From the NCBI GenBank assembly GCA_003339415.1, contig PDHQ01000023.1:130408-194407 (forward strand): DNA of 64,000 nucleotides, in the 5' to 3' direction. Below, piece after piece: positions 31,411 through 41,992 of this stretch. Under the pieces are notes generated by a model. The model saw nothing but the letters and a program-made list of their open reading frames with translations. It did not search any database and was not told the origin of the DNA. Every line of letters starts with the position of its first letter. The first letter of the stretch is position 1. The DNA is from Ophiocordyceps camponoti-saundersi (nom. inval.) (taxonomy: Eukaryota; Ascomycota; Sordariomycetes; Hypocreales; Ophiocordycipitaceae). The translations under genes and the position numbers were made by a program.

Positions 31411-32400
31411 ATGCAACATACCATCGAAATGGCTCTCTTTCGATTCGTATTATTGATCCTCCTTTGTTCTATCCGTCTTGTTGACGTGGCTTTCGCCTTT
31501 GTGCCTGATCACGCCTGCTACCACACTGATTTCCGACAAGTCCCGCTTGAAGAGATGGCAGAGATGAAACGGCGTGAAAGAAACCAGTCTTTAACCGCGC
31601 GAGCCGATCTGAGCATAGAGTTGTACGTTCACGTAGTCACCACGCCCAAAGGGAAGGCCTATCATTTGAACGTACGTACATACATGCATCCATAAACACC
31701 ACAGGAAACGACTAACAAGATCTTACTCACACGTCAACAAAGTACGACACCATCTACCAGCAAATCTCCGTCTTAAACGAAAACTTCGGTCCGGGAGGTT
31801 TCACCTTTTGGCTGAAAGACATCGACTGGAGCTTCGATCCCTATTGGGCAGTCGGCTTGTTAGAGTCACATATGAAACGCGTGCTTCACCGGGGCGAGAA
31901 CAAGACGGCAAACCTCTACATCCTGGATATCGTCCCCGACGGTCTCGGCATCTGCTCTTTTCCGTGGGATTTGGAAGACCCGGAGAGGGGACCGTTACAG
32001 GATGGCTGCATGATCGAAGCTTCGACTCTGCCGGGTGGAAAGAAGGTTCATTATAACCAGGGCAAGACTGCTGTCCATGAGATGGGTCATTGGCTCGGTC
32101 TTCTTCATACTTTTCACGACGGATGCGTCGGCGATGGTGATCATATCGATGATACCCCTGCTACGGATAGACCTGCTTATAGGTGTCCCGTTGGTCGTGA
32201 TAGCTGTGTCGATCAGCCGGGACTGGACCCTGTTCATAACTTTATGGACTTTTCTTACGAGTAAGGACAGCTCGTCGATCATATGTATGCTGCTCATAGT
32301 GTCGCTGACGAGCACTTGATGTTGCAGTTCCTGCCAGTCGGAATTCACACCTAATCAGTTTGCAAGAATGCATAGCATGTGGAGTTTCTACCGCGAATAG
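31411..32400 (+). CDS. Secreted M43 (pappalysin-type) metalloprotease
   Basis: Secreted zinc endopeptidase of the M43B type seen in many fungal secretomes. Three exons (31411-31671, 31743-32260, 32328-32400) join in phase to 283 aa. The N-terminus has a signal peptide (MALFRFVLLILLCSIRLVDV from the ATG at 31429; the upstream ATG adds six residues). The propeptide-like part ends near ARADLSIELYVHVV. The zinc site is HEMGHWLGLLH at about 199-209 with all three ligands and the catalytic Glu, and the Met-turn region is FMDFS. The second splice completes the family end SYDSCQSEFTPNQFARM. Several Cys, including FHDGCVGDGD and YRCPVGRDSC, suit the family's disulfides. No defect seen; predicted active. 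Confidence 0.9.
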
Positions 32401-33941
32401 CTTCGTTCGTTGGATAAGCAGCCATAACGAATATCTGACCAGGTTTGTTATCCCGGGATGGCTTCCAAGGGACTTTATCCCGACGCACTTGGATGCAAGT
32501 ACTATATATGTACATACATACGTGTGTACATACATAGATTCTCTTGAGTCGATAGCCGAAGTATGTTGAATGAATAGCCGAAGCATTCAGCTCAGACTAT
32601 CCAGTAACTTGTGGTGTCAGTAACGTAGGTAAAGAGCCAAGAAGTGATCAGCCTTGCCGCAAGGGATGAAAAACCTACCCATCTACATATGTATGTATGT
32701 ACAGACACATAACCCATTCAAGGAGAGATAGGCTATAGAGTCTATTACCCTTTCTAGGCAACTGTCTCGTTGAACAGCAATCTAGGCCAAGACACGTCAT
32801 AGTCTCCTCCAGACTGATGAGATGACGGGTAGCACTCTGCCGCTTCTCCGGCTTGAGCTTTCAGCGAGTAACATGATAGATAGGACAAATTAGCTGGAAA
32901 CGTTACGTTGAAGCCAAGTTTCGATAAAGCCAAATGAGAGTTTTTTTTCTTGTCGTTCTTGACTCACTGTTATCAGCTGGTATGGGTGACGGCTGTCTTG
33001 GTTGACGAGAGTTTCTCGCAGGCTTTGCTTACTGTCGACGTCGTGATTCGATGTGAAAGAGTGAGAGGAGGGTGGATGAGCTCATGTTTGCTTCACTCGT
33101 GTCCCTTTGTAAATACATACATACATACATACATATGTACATATATGTGTTCAGCTCTCCTCTTTCAAGGTTAAAAGATTGCCTTGTAAGCGTTCAGAGC
33201 GACTTTTGCACGGACGTGACTCATTTACAATATGAGTGTGTATGTATGTATGTGTTTACTACCTAGTTTTGAGGACGTGGGAGCTGTATTTCGCAGTTGG
33301 AGTTGTTTCGAGGTAAGTGGTGAAGCAACGAGCTATATTGGAGGAGCACAGTTTCTTTAAACTGACGAGATTCATACATACATACGCTATTGACAGACGC
33401 AAGCAGCTGAGACATACATATATGCCTACGTTTGCACATCTGTATATATGCTGTATGCATCGTGTATGAGGAGTTTCTGCAACTCTGGTTGCCTTGGCCC
33501 ACGTAACAGTCTCTCACTGTTTATGCTTTTCGAAAACTATCATGACCACGAGATGCAATGCGGAGCTACCCATGCCGAGGTTAAGTTGCCTCATTGTATT
33601 TATGTACATGTGTGTGTTGTTGAGATGGGTTGAGTTGAGTTGAACATCATTCGCCAGTCTGTGTCCAAGTACCGATATGCAAAAGGCAACTAACATAACC
33701 ATCCCTCCAAAAGGGTGCCCAAGTTCATCGCGAGTTACAGCTTCAACACAAATGTAGCTGATCATTCAATCCAACTACCTACCCAACTGCTCTCGTCGTC
33801 AATGTGCATACATACATAGACACACCGTAGAAGCTACTCATCCAGTCCAAAGGGCCAAAACTATCCGGCTTGCCCAAGTACATACATATGTAGTCTTGTC
33901 CCGAAACCCCATCACATGAGTCTTTTATTCCCCAACCCTTC
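32401..33941. other. Intergenic region rich in (ATGT)n repeats
   Basis: No gene seen. Many short tracts of the ATGT/ACAT tetranucleotide occur (32505-32535, 32688-32705, 33112-33145, 33239-33252, 33374-33386, 33806-33820). The longest is (ATAC)n at 33112-33134. Confidence 0.65.
33112..33150. repeat. (ATAC)n/(ATGT)n microsatellite
   Basis: Uninterrupted ATAC units from 33112 to about 33134, followed by an inverted ATGT stretch (atatgtacatatatgtg), so the block is partly self-complementary. Confidence 0.85.
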
Positions 33942-34298
33942 TCACCATTCGCAAGGGACTTCATCATAGTAAAGCGTCCGACACTTGCCCGTGACACAGC
34001 GAGGAGTATGACGATCCGTCCTCACCAACCTCATGCACCGCTTATTCGGCTGCGTCCGGAAAGCGAAATGAGCCCTCCTATTATGATGGTCGACGCAGAA
34101 CTCGATCATGGATGGTACGAAGGTTCGTCTGCACCCGTCGTCGCCTATGACATCATATTCGCCAAAGTCGGTCTTGAATTTCCCGCGATAGTAGCATCTG
34201 TCACTGCCTCTGTAGCATCTTTCCACTAGGTGCATCGAGTCGCCGGCGCAAAGGCTTGCCAAGACGGCGAGGGTGGCGAGAATCAACTTGACCAACAT
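33942..34298 (-). CDS. Small secreted cysteine-containing protein
   Basis: 118-aa single-exon protein with a signal peptide (MLVKLILATLAVLASLCAG) and a basic mature chain holding eight Cys: CYRGSDRC, DGCRR, EFCVDH, KRCMRL, PRCVTGKC and PCEW. The spacing gives four possible disulfides. Positively charged text (RGKFKTDF, RCMRLVRTDRH) makes a small secreted basic protein. It has the form of a fungal effector or antimicrobial peptide, but I recognise no family and do not assign a role. A TATAAGG element lies about 150 bp upstream at 34444-34451. The neighbours are other secreted-protein genes. Confidence 0.7.
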   Translation of the reverse strand: MLVKLILATLAVLASLCAGDSMHLVERCYRGSDRCYYRGKFKTDFGEYDVIGDDGCRRTFVPSMIEFCVDHHNRRAHFAFRTQPNKRCMRLVRTDRHTPRCVTGKCRTLYYDEVPCEW

Positions 34299-34880
34299 GG
34301 TGACGTCGAGGTCGAGATGGGATGAAAGACGGACACTGCTTCTTTGTTTCTGTTGAGTAGACGGCCTGTTCTGATGGCGAGGGATGATGAGAGTGGCCCG
34401 AAGAGCGGTGGATTTACAGCGATTCTGATGGGATGATGTGAGTCCCTTATATGTAGTAGTTCTGTAGCCTTTGACTTTATGTTTGTATACACAATGATAT
34501 AACAGGCAGCCTTGTTAGGCTCTGGTGGAAGCTCTACCAAGGGAACTTTAGGAATCATGAGACTAGAGGTATGTAGATAATCGTCTGATTGCAAAAGGGC
34601 GCACACCAGATAGTCGTGATATGTATATGTGTAGGGTTTAACGCGCGTTCCTCGCTCATTGCACGGTTACACACACATACATACATATGTAAACACAAGA
34701 CCTGGAAAGACCATCTTCAACTTTGAAGCCATCTTCAATTACCTGCCTCATATATACATACATACATACATACATACATGTATAAGATGCCCAAGGCCAT
34801 CGGATCCACCGCCCTCAAAAAAGCCGAGAAGGCAACGTGACCATGTGGAATTCAAATTCCGACTTAATATAGCTCAGTAC

Positions 34881-34911
<31 letters not shown>

Positions 34912-35610
34912 CATATGTATGTATTTGCATGGTTACATACCTGCATAGGTAGGTTCACAACTTAAAAGTGACTCAACTGCTACCTTGGATCTCTGTTACA
35001 CGTCCATCAACCAAGAACCATAAGTCTACATCTATGTATGTACATATGTATGTATATTCGAAGAGGTCACTTCAAAGACGCGGACTCGGGTGCGAGGGAG
35101 AAGAAGGGCCTCGAGTGACTGTCTACATACACATTTGTGAGTCTTACATATGGCTTAAGCTCGGTCTCGAGCGGAAACCAACTCACGAACTGCACATGAC
35201 GTTGACAACTCTTCAACAACCTTGTGCAGTTGCATCAACGAAGTGTGAGCTTCAAAACGAAGCTTCACTTACCCAGCAGACTAGACCGTATTGCTTGACA
35301 GCTTCGAACTCTGACAGCTTCGGACTCATCAACTACAACACTAGACACCACAACAGTACAAGCTTCACCATGAACCTGGCAGCAAGCCGTCTCATGTTGG
35401 TGATGATGAGATCGAGGTTGCAACTTCATCACGTGCCGACTCCCCAAGATAATGCACGATGATGCGTGATGATGCGTCCCGTATCGTCGTATCGTCACTG
35501 GCTGGCTACCCTACATACATCGACCGTCATGAAAACGATTCCTCCGCAGAAGACAGGCGAAACGAACTTGTCGTCCTTCCCCAACGACGATCCAGCCAAC
35601 GTACATATGC
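34299..35610. other. Divergent intergenic region with (TACA)n/(ATGT)n tracts
   Basis: No accepted gene. Microsatellites: (TACA)n at about 34755-34779 and (ATGT)n at about 34881-34925, plus shorter ones near 34675 and 35033-35055. A signal-peptide exon of the following GPI-protein gene may hide in the last few hundred bases, but I cannot place it. Confidence 0.6.
34881..34925. repeat. (ATGT)n microsatellite
   Basis: About 45 bp of ATGT units with two acat interruptions, so the block is partly palindromic. It pairs with the (TACA)n tract at 34755-34779, the same motif on the other strand. Confidence 0.85.
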
Positions 35611-36873
35611 ATGGCGTCACTCGTTCGCCTCGCACCTGAGGCGCCCACAGCGCTGAGGAAGCTGCCTTTCGACGCAGGCGCCAAGATCCTGCCGCAGCAC
35701 CTCGCCTTCGCTCCGCTCCAGCCCGGCGTCGCCATCCTGCTCGCCGTGGCCGCGTCCTGCCCCGCCGGCATGAACAGCTGCGCCGACCAGGACTCGCCAA
35801 ACAAGTGCTGTCAGAAGGGCACCTACTGCACCGCCGTGCCGGACGCTAGCGTCGAGCACGTCGCCTGCTGCCCCGACGGCGCCCGCTGCGGAGGCCAGGT
35901 CGGAAGCTGCCCGGCCGACGCCACGAGCTGTCCGTCGGAGCTCGGAGGGGGGTGTTGCATCGCCGGCTACGTCTGCCGCGGCCTCGGATGTATGTAGCAT
36001 GCCGTCGCCGGACGAGAATCCATGGTGACCACGGTTGCGCCCTTTGTTCCCATAGGTGTTCCTCAAGACTCTCGCTCGTCTTCGGTGCCGACACCCGAAG
36101 CTTATCGCCCGGTTGATACGACGGAGGCGTCGACCCGGAGTCAGGGCACGACCAGCCATGTCGTTGTTGTCGTGGGGACGCCGCCGACGCCGCCGACGCA
36201 TAGCGACAGTCTCCCGTCATCGGATACCACTGCCACGAGCCTCAGCCTCGCAACGTCCGATACCACTGTAATAAGCTCCAGCGCAACGACATCTGACACT
36301 ACTGCGAGCCTCATCAGCCTCACAACATCAGACACGCTCAGCCTCACGACATCAGACACGGTCACAAGCTCTGATACGGGGACGAGCCCAGGGCCACCAT
36401 GGCGACCCACCGGCCCGTCACCGACGACGACGACGACAGACGACGAATCTAGCACCCAGACGGGTTGCCCGACAGGCTTCTACGGCTGTCTAGCGACGCA
36501 TGGCGGCGGATGCTGCCGAACAGATCGCGACTGCCACACACTGTCTTGTCCCGCGACGGCTGCCAGTACTCTGGTGGCCTCTAACGGCGCGACTGTGGTG
36601 GTGCCGGGCGGCGGACGAGGCCAGCAAGCGACGTGCGCCGGCGGATGGTTTGCCTGCGGATCATCCTCTGACGACGGCTGCTGCCCAAGTGGATACCAGT
36701 GCGGGGCTGCGAGCTGTGTTGCCAGTGGAGCCGGAAGCACGAGCAGCGTGGGGAAGCAGCCGGCACGGGCGAGTGGCGCGGAGGGGGCGAGGAGATTGCT
36801 GCTGTCGCTGGAGGGCTGGGTTTGCTATTCGCTTCTTGTGCTGCTGCTAGTGGTGGGAGGGGCGGCGGCGTGA
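35611..36873 (+). CDS. GPI-anchored cysteine-rich surface protein
   Basis: Cell-wall or membrane surface protein. Two exons, 35611-35989 and 36056-36873, join across a 66-nt intron (GTATGT...CCATAG). Unspliced, the frame is broken by a TAG at 35995; spliced, the codon T|GT restores a Cys (GLGC-VPQDS) and gives 398 aa. The first Cys block has SCPAGMNSC, NKCCQKGTYC, ACCPDGARC and GGGCCIAGYVC; a Ser/Thr linker of about 100 residues follows; the second block has GFYGCLATHGGGCC and DDGCCPSGYQC. The end is a GPI signal: small residues, then the hydrophobic tail YSLLVLLLVVGGAAA. The weak point is the start: no signal peptide is visible after the ATG at 35611, although the family needs one. An upstream exon is likely, otherwise the 5' end is damaged. 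Confidence 0.78.
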
Positions 36874-38572
36874 GGAGGATCTGAAGTTGAAGGAGAAGAG
36901 ATCTGTGTTTGTGGCTACCTAGGCAGCCGAATGTCATCATCATCGGAGATTGACGCATTCATCTGTCTATTCTGTCCTCATTTGCTCGTATCGATGGCGT
37001 TGCTGTGGCGATGGATTATCCTGTTTGCAGTGCAACGACTCACAGATGGATATCGGGCTTTGGAATACGAGGCTTGCCAAGGCATTGAGGAATTGAGAAG
37101 GAGATGAGCAGAAAGGAGAAGAAGATACGCGAATGAGCGGGGGAGAGAAAATGTCATGGACCCATCTAGTGTGCAGGGGATATCCCTTACACATGTTGGG
37201 GGGGGGGAGGGGGGGAACAGAAAGCCACTCACACTCACACTCACAGAGCAGAGATGCCACTCAGGCACTCACAGAGGTGCTGGGATAGGAGCCCTAATGA
37301 AGAGCCCTAATATGTATAGAGTACTGCATGGGTTTTGTGCTTAGTCATTACTGAAATCTGCAAGACCCGCATTATCGACGACGATTCCCACCCGTGACGC
37401 AGACGCATGACATTCAAGTGTGGCTGACTCGGTACGTAAGATGCTATGCAAGCTCCTTTTCTTCACCATCACATCAGACTAAGCGATGTGTACATATGTA
37501 TGTATGTATGTAAGCTTTCGAATCAGACGGCTGAGGTTGGCGACCGTTATGGCTGAGACCTACATACATGCTCTTGTCTGCCATCTTGATGAGGCGGACA
37601 GGGACTGAGACTGAGAGGTCCTTTGCGACTCGATACGAACTCGATATGCTAAAAATAGAAAGCTATAGCAAAGCGAGAAGAGACACACGATTCAGACGAT
37701 GAAGCTTAAAGACAAAGTGCATCTACAGTGTGAAGACAACTGTGTAGAGAGCTGGAAGATTCTCGAGAAGACGACAATCTGACGATACGAACGGAGCAAG
37801 GCAAAAGGCATTTCTCCGTCCGTTTCAATACCTTTGTGTCTACGGATAGTCGGCAAACATTTCTGACCTACCGGACAAGACAGCGGGTAGAAGGGAAAAA
37901 AAAACGCCCTCTAAACTCTGTCATTCTCTCTCTTGCTCTTCTCCCTTCAGTTCATCAAACAGGGGGTTTGTTGATCTTGGCACTGCCGGACTGGTGACTG
38001 CAACGTCGATCTAAACAAAGAAGGGAGATATGTAGATGTCGTGGATAAGCCGTGTCGACTGTTGAAGAATGTTTCGTGAGATGAGAGCTCCTCTTTGGTT
38101 GTAGGGATGGGATGAGATGGATGGGTGATGGGCGTGGCAAAGAGAACATCATCAACAACAACAGCTGCGACGGACGAGACCCACGATACTTACTTACGGG
38201 GTGGATCGGGGCAGTAATAGCATCTTCCCCCATTGGGAGAGGCAATTTCAATGCCGGTGGGGATCTCTGCCGACTGCCGGTCTGCTCATGCGCTTTTCTG
38301 TCTGCTCCCTGCGGTATGTGTCCGCGTGGAGACTGAGTCCACGTGTGAATGCATGTATCGTATATCTATCAATCGAGGCCTCCTGCTTGTTCGCTTTTCC
38401 TCCTTTCCCTTCTCCCTTCTTCTCCTCTTCTTCTCCTCCCTTTCACAAAGTCTTTACTTTCATCGTCACTCGTTACATACAAACATACCAACAAACAAAC
38501 AGCTTCATTGCTTGCTTCAGTCTATATTCACATATCCTTTTCATACACACACACACACACACAACCGTCACA
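36874..38572. other. Intergenic region between two GPI-protein genes
   Basis: About 1.7 kb with no gene seen. Holds a G-run region at 37198-37216, a repeat of cactcacactcacactcac near 37228-37246, (ATGT)n at about 37495-37512, and CT-rich then CACACA sequence directly before the next start codon (38400-38560). Confidence 0.55.
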
Positions 38573-39436
38573 ATGAAGTTCGGCCTCGTCCTCCTCTCTT
38601 CCGGCCTCGCCATGGCCGTCCCGCAGACTGCTCAGGGCGAGCAAGGCGCCTGCGACAAGAAGTGCGGCGACGTCGAAGTCGCGGAAGGAAGCTGCAACAA
38701 ACCCGATCTCTCCGAGCACAAGACCTGCATGTGCGGCTCCGAGACCGCCTACTTCAGCAAGTGGAAAACTTGCCGTGAGTGCCTGAGAGATACGGCCAAG
38801 GTTCTCCCGCCGGCCAAGTTCGACGAGAACCTCATCTACCTCAACAAGGCCCGTGCCGGTCTTTGCGACGGTACCCCGACCGCTAGCTTCCAGGCTCTCT
38901 GGGTTCAGGCCTCGGGATCCGTTGAGGTGGCGTCGAAATCCGACGTGCCGGCCAGTGTCACCGTCCCTACGACCACGCCTGCGTCTAGCTACGGATCAAA
39001 GGTCACTCCCACCGCCGTCATGGACTCCGTCAACGGCCCTGCGGCTGAGGCCTCTGCCGGTGCCGACGCCACTGTGGACGAGAATGGCGCCCGGGCCAAG
39101 GCTTCGGCTCTGGCAAAGGCCCAGAACGGCGGTTCCGCAAAGGCTAATGCCTACGCCGAGGCCAGCAAGGACAAGGCTGTCGCCGGCGCCGATGCTGCTG
39201 CCGAGCACGACGGCACCCGCGTCGCCACCTCCACCTCCACCACTGCCGGAGCTAGCTCTGTCCCTTTCAAGGCTCCCTCTTCGCCCGCCGTCAACCCTGC
39301 CAAGCCCACCATCCGCACCAACGGCACCACCACCGGCGCGCCCGCCACCTTCACCGGCGCCGCTGCCCCCGCCGGCGTTGCTTCCGGCCTCGTCACCGCC
39401 GTCTTCGGTGCTGCTGCCGCTCTCCTCGCTCTTTAA
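38573..39436 (+). CDS. GPI-anchored Ala-rich surface protein
   Basis: 287-aa single-exon protein. Signal peptide MKFGLVLLSSGLAMA, then a Cys-containing N-terminal domain of about 90 residues (GACDKKCGDVEV, GSCNKPD, KTCMCGSE, KTCRECLRD, AGLCDGT). The middle is Ala/Ser/Thr-rich with repeated acidic-basic blocks (AEASAGADATVDENG, ARAKASALAKAQNGG, AKANAYAEASKDKAV). The C-terminus has a typical GPI signal, small residues followed by SGLVTAVFGAAAALLAL. Expected on the cell surface, linked to the plasma membrane or wall glucan. The Cys domain reminds me of other fungal surface proteins but I cannot name a family. The ATG at 38573 is the first after a long CT/CA-rich leader and gives the signal peptide. 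Confidence 0.8.
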   Translation: MKFGLVLLSSGLAMAVPQTAQGEQGACDKKCGDVEVAEGSCNKPDLSEHKTCMCGSETAYFSKWKTCRECLRDTAKVLPPAKFDENLIYLNKARAGLCDGTPTASFQALWVQASGSVEVASKSDVPASVTVPTTTPASSYGSKVTPTAVMDSVNGPAAEASAGADATVDENGARAKASALAKAQNGGSAKANAYAEASKDKAVAGADAAAEHDGTRVATSTSTTAGASSVPFKAPSSPAVNPAKPTIRTNGTTTGAPATFTGAAAPAGVASGLVTAVFGAAAALLAL

Positions 39437-40194
39437 GTTTAGATGCCTTTATGAGGAGCCGGTTGTGTACGAGTTTCGGGGAGTTTCATATCTGGGTTGG
39501 TGCTTTACGAGGTTAATGAGATGGGGAAGCTTCTTTTTTTTCCTTCTCTCTTTCTTCTTCATTCTTCTGACTTGCTTCTTTGTCAATGTCATGGAAGAGA
39601 ATGGTTGTTAATGCCTAATTTTTTCAACGGTGCTCAGCCAACCGAGTATTCATGCTCGGTTGATACGCGGAGTGTATTTATTCTAGACGAGACGTTGGAT
39701 GTCTCATAGAATTTTTCGAACAATTCACTTCTCCTTTGTATACTATGAAAAACGCTTTGCACACTTTTTTGAGTCGTAAGAGTAAGAGTCATGTGGCCCA
39801 GACGGGTTTCAGTTTTTCTCTCCGATGTTTCTTTACGCTTCCTTAGGGATCATAATCTTCGGCGCCGCGTCCATGTCCGAGGGGAGATATGTATGTATAT
39901 CCGGGCCTCGCTGAATAGAAGAAGCATTGTTGAGCCACTTCCCTGGACGGAAAGTTTTTGCTTTGTGCATGACCGCCACGAGGGCCTTTTCCTCTCCACC
40001 TTTCAGGGCCCTAAGAAGTAGGGCCGGCAGCGCTGACTAACTAAGAGGGAGGCCTACAGGGTAGGCCGTACAGCAGTAGAGGACAGTGCTTGCAGCAGAG
40101 TACTTACCTATTTATTAGAGGCATGCCCCCTCGTTTGATGCCAGGTCGAATGATCATTAATGCCATCCACGCCTTCTTCAGAATTGATCAATCA
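39437..40194. other. Intergenic region
   Basis: No gene seen. TTC-rich sequence at 39530-39580 follows the GPI-protein gene; the right part leads into the phosphotransferase gene. Confidence 0.5.
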
Positions 40195-41408
40195 ATGGAT
40201 GGGGAAAATTCGGCCACCAACAGCCGCGTGCGCAAAGTCAACCGCAATACCCCGGCGGCCAGATGGAACCTGGAAATATGGAGGCGCATTCGCCGTGCAC
40301 TCGACAGAGATCCAGAAGCCGACATTACTACACTTCTGCCATCGACGTATTCAAGGCAACTGCAGTCAATGAAGACATCAGGTTGTGCCTTTGACTCATT
40401 CTCATATCGTCAATCAGTCAATTCTTATCGGCCTACTAACGTGGCTTACATACAGTCACTCCTCGACAACCTATATCAACCCAAGACGCAAAGCCTGCGC
40501 AGTTACTACGACAGCAGTACGATATACGCTCAGAACTAGACACGTCGAATGACCTGGCTATTATATCTAAGCCATCTGCCGATCTTCAAGCCCTTCTCCC
40601 AAGCAAAAACTTATCTCATGCCATCATGGACTTGCTGGAGCAGGGTCGTGTCCTCTATAAGAGCCCGTCTGCTATGGTACTTGAAGTTTACCATAAGATT
40701 GCCATCAAAATTACCTACGAAAATCTTACAACTGAACATGCGACTCTTTCATACCTACAAATACAACTCCCCAGCTTACCGATCCCGAGGCCACATGGCT
40801 TAGTCCGCTTGGGTACCTTCTATATCCTATTTACTACTTTGATTCCCGGACTCAGCTTGGATAAGATATGGTCTCCATTGGAGGAGTCTCAAAAGCAAGA
40901 TATCAGTCACCAGCTTGATCAAATTTTCTCCAAATTGAGATCGCTCCCGTTTCCCAATCATCATCTAATCGGTGGCGTCGATAGAGAGGGCTGCAAGGAT
41001 ATACGACGAGGCGTCCGCACCAGTTCCGAACCCATTGAGGGGATCAAGCAATTTGAAGACTTCATCTTCGCTGGATCTAAGATAGCTTCACCACTTTATA
41101 TTGGCCTCTTACGCAGCTTTACCCAGAGCTTTCAAGCAAAGTGTGTCTTTACCCACGGGGATGTTCGTCCAGCTAACATCATGGTGGATAGAGCCAATGA
41201 TGGCAATTGGAAAGTTGTCGCCATCATAGATTGGGACTCAAGTGGCTTTTATCCTGAATATTGGGAATGTGTCAAGGTAACCAATAACTTGACTTCGAGG
41301 GAAACCTTTGACTGGTACAAGTATGTGCCAAAGTCCCTCTCACCACAACGTTATCCCATCCAGTGGCTGGTAGATAGGGTTTGGGATCGTGATATGCTTA
41401 ACAGCTAA
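40195..41408 (+). CDS. APH-family phosphotransferase-like protein
   Basis: Kinase-like phosphotransferase of the aminoglycoside/choline phosphotransferase (APH) fold, common in fungi and mostly without known substrate. Two exons, 40195-40381 and 40456-41408 (74-nt phase-1 intron, TACATACAG acceptor), give 379 aa. The N-terminal third is polar; the lobe includes HKIAIKITYENLTTEHATL, with a candidate ATP lysine. The catalytic loop is THGDVRPANIMV with Asp near 298 and Asn near 303; the magnesium motif is IIDWDSSGFYPEYWE with Asp near 321. These are the APH hallmarks and are intact. Codon use looks richer in A/T than in the core genes, and the gene opens an accessory-looking block. The exact start is uncertain: ATGs at 40090 and 40123 are in frame. 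Confidence 0.8.
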
Positions 41409-41992
41409 ACAAATGGCAGTCTGCACTCCACGGACTTGTTGTCAAATAGGACACAATAGGCCCAGTCAGCTAGGGTTCAAAGTAATAGAATAAGTATATA
41501 GCCCCAACAGCCTCATGAGCTTCCATCAACTTGAGAGCATCCTTAATAAGGCCATAGGCTTCCCAAAAAAAAAAAGCAGGGGGCCTCTCTCCTTAGCCCC
41601 CTGATCTTGACACCCGTAAATGAGCTCGTTTACGAAGGAGTAGCCCTCTCGGAGTAGGATACAGCGTGCCACCGTTGTTGAAAGATGACGTGAAGCGGAA
41701 GAGCGATTGCCGCAGCCCAGTAAAACAAACAATAGTTTCAATCGAGTCTTCTCGCAATGGGGATTAAAAGTGGAAGGTAAGAGTCAAAAAATGTTCATTG
41801 TCGTCTATCCAAAATGAATGTGAGAAGTTCCGTCTTCTTATTGTCCTTAGTTCCGTGAGATCGTGGCTGCCTTGCGGTGACGATGTTGCCACTTTACCAC
41901 ATAGGCTGCCTTTGTAATGCTATCTAGAAAGCTTAAGGACATTGCTTAACAACCGTGCAATTGTCATGCGTATCCTGAATGCGACAAGACTC
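41409..41992. other. Convergent intergenic region with a hairpin
   Basis: No gene seen. Contains an inverted repeat, CAGGGGGC (41577-41584) and GCCCCCTG (41596-41603), with an 11-nt loop, next to an A11 run at 41565-41575. On the minus strand this is a GC stem followed by T-rich sequence. Confidence 0.55.

Noticed and set aside
35617..36201. 194-aa minus-strand frame
   Set aside because: Antisense of the Cys-rich GPI protein; Arg/Ala/Gly composition is the shadow of GC-rich coding DNA.
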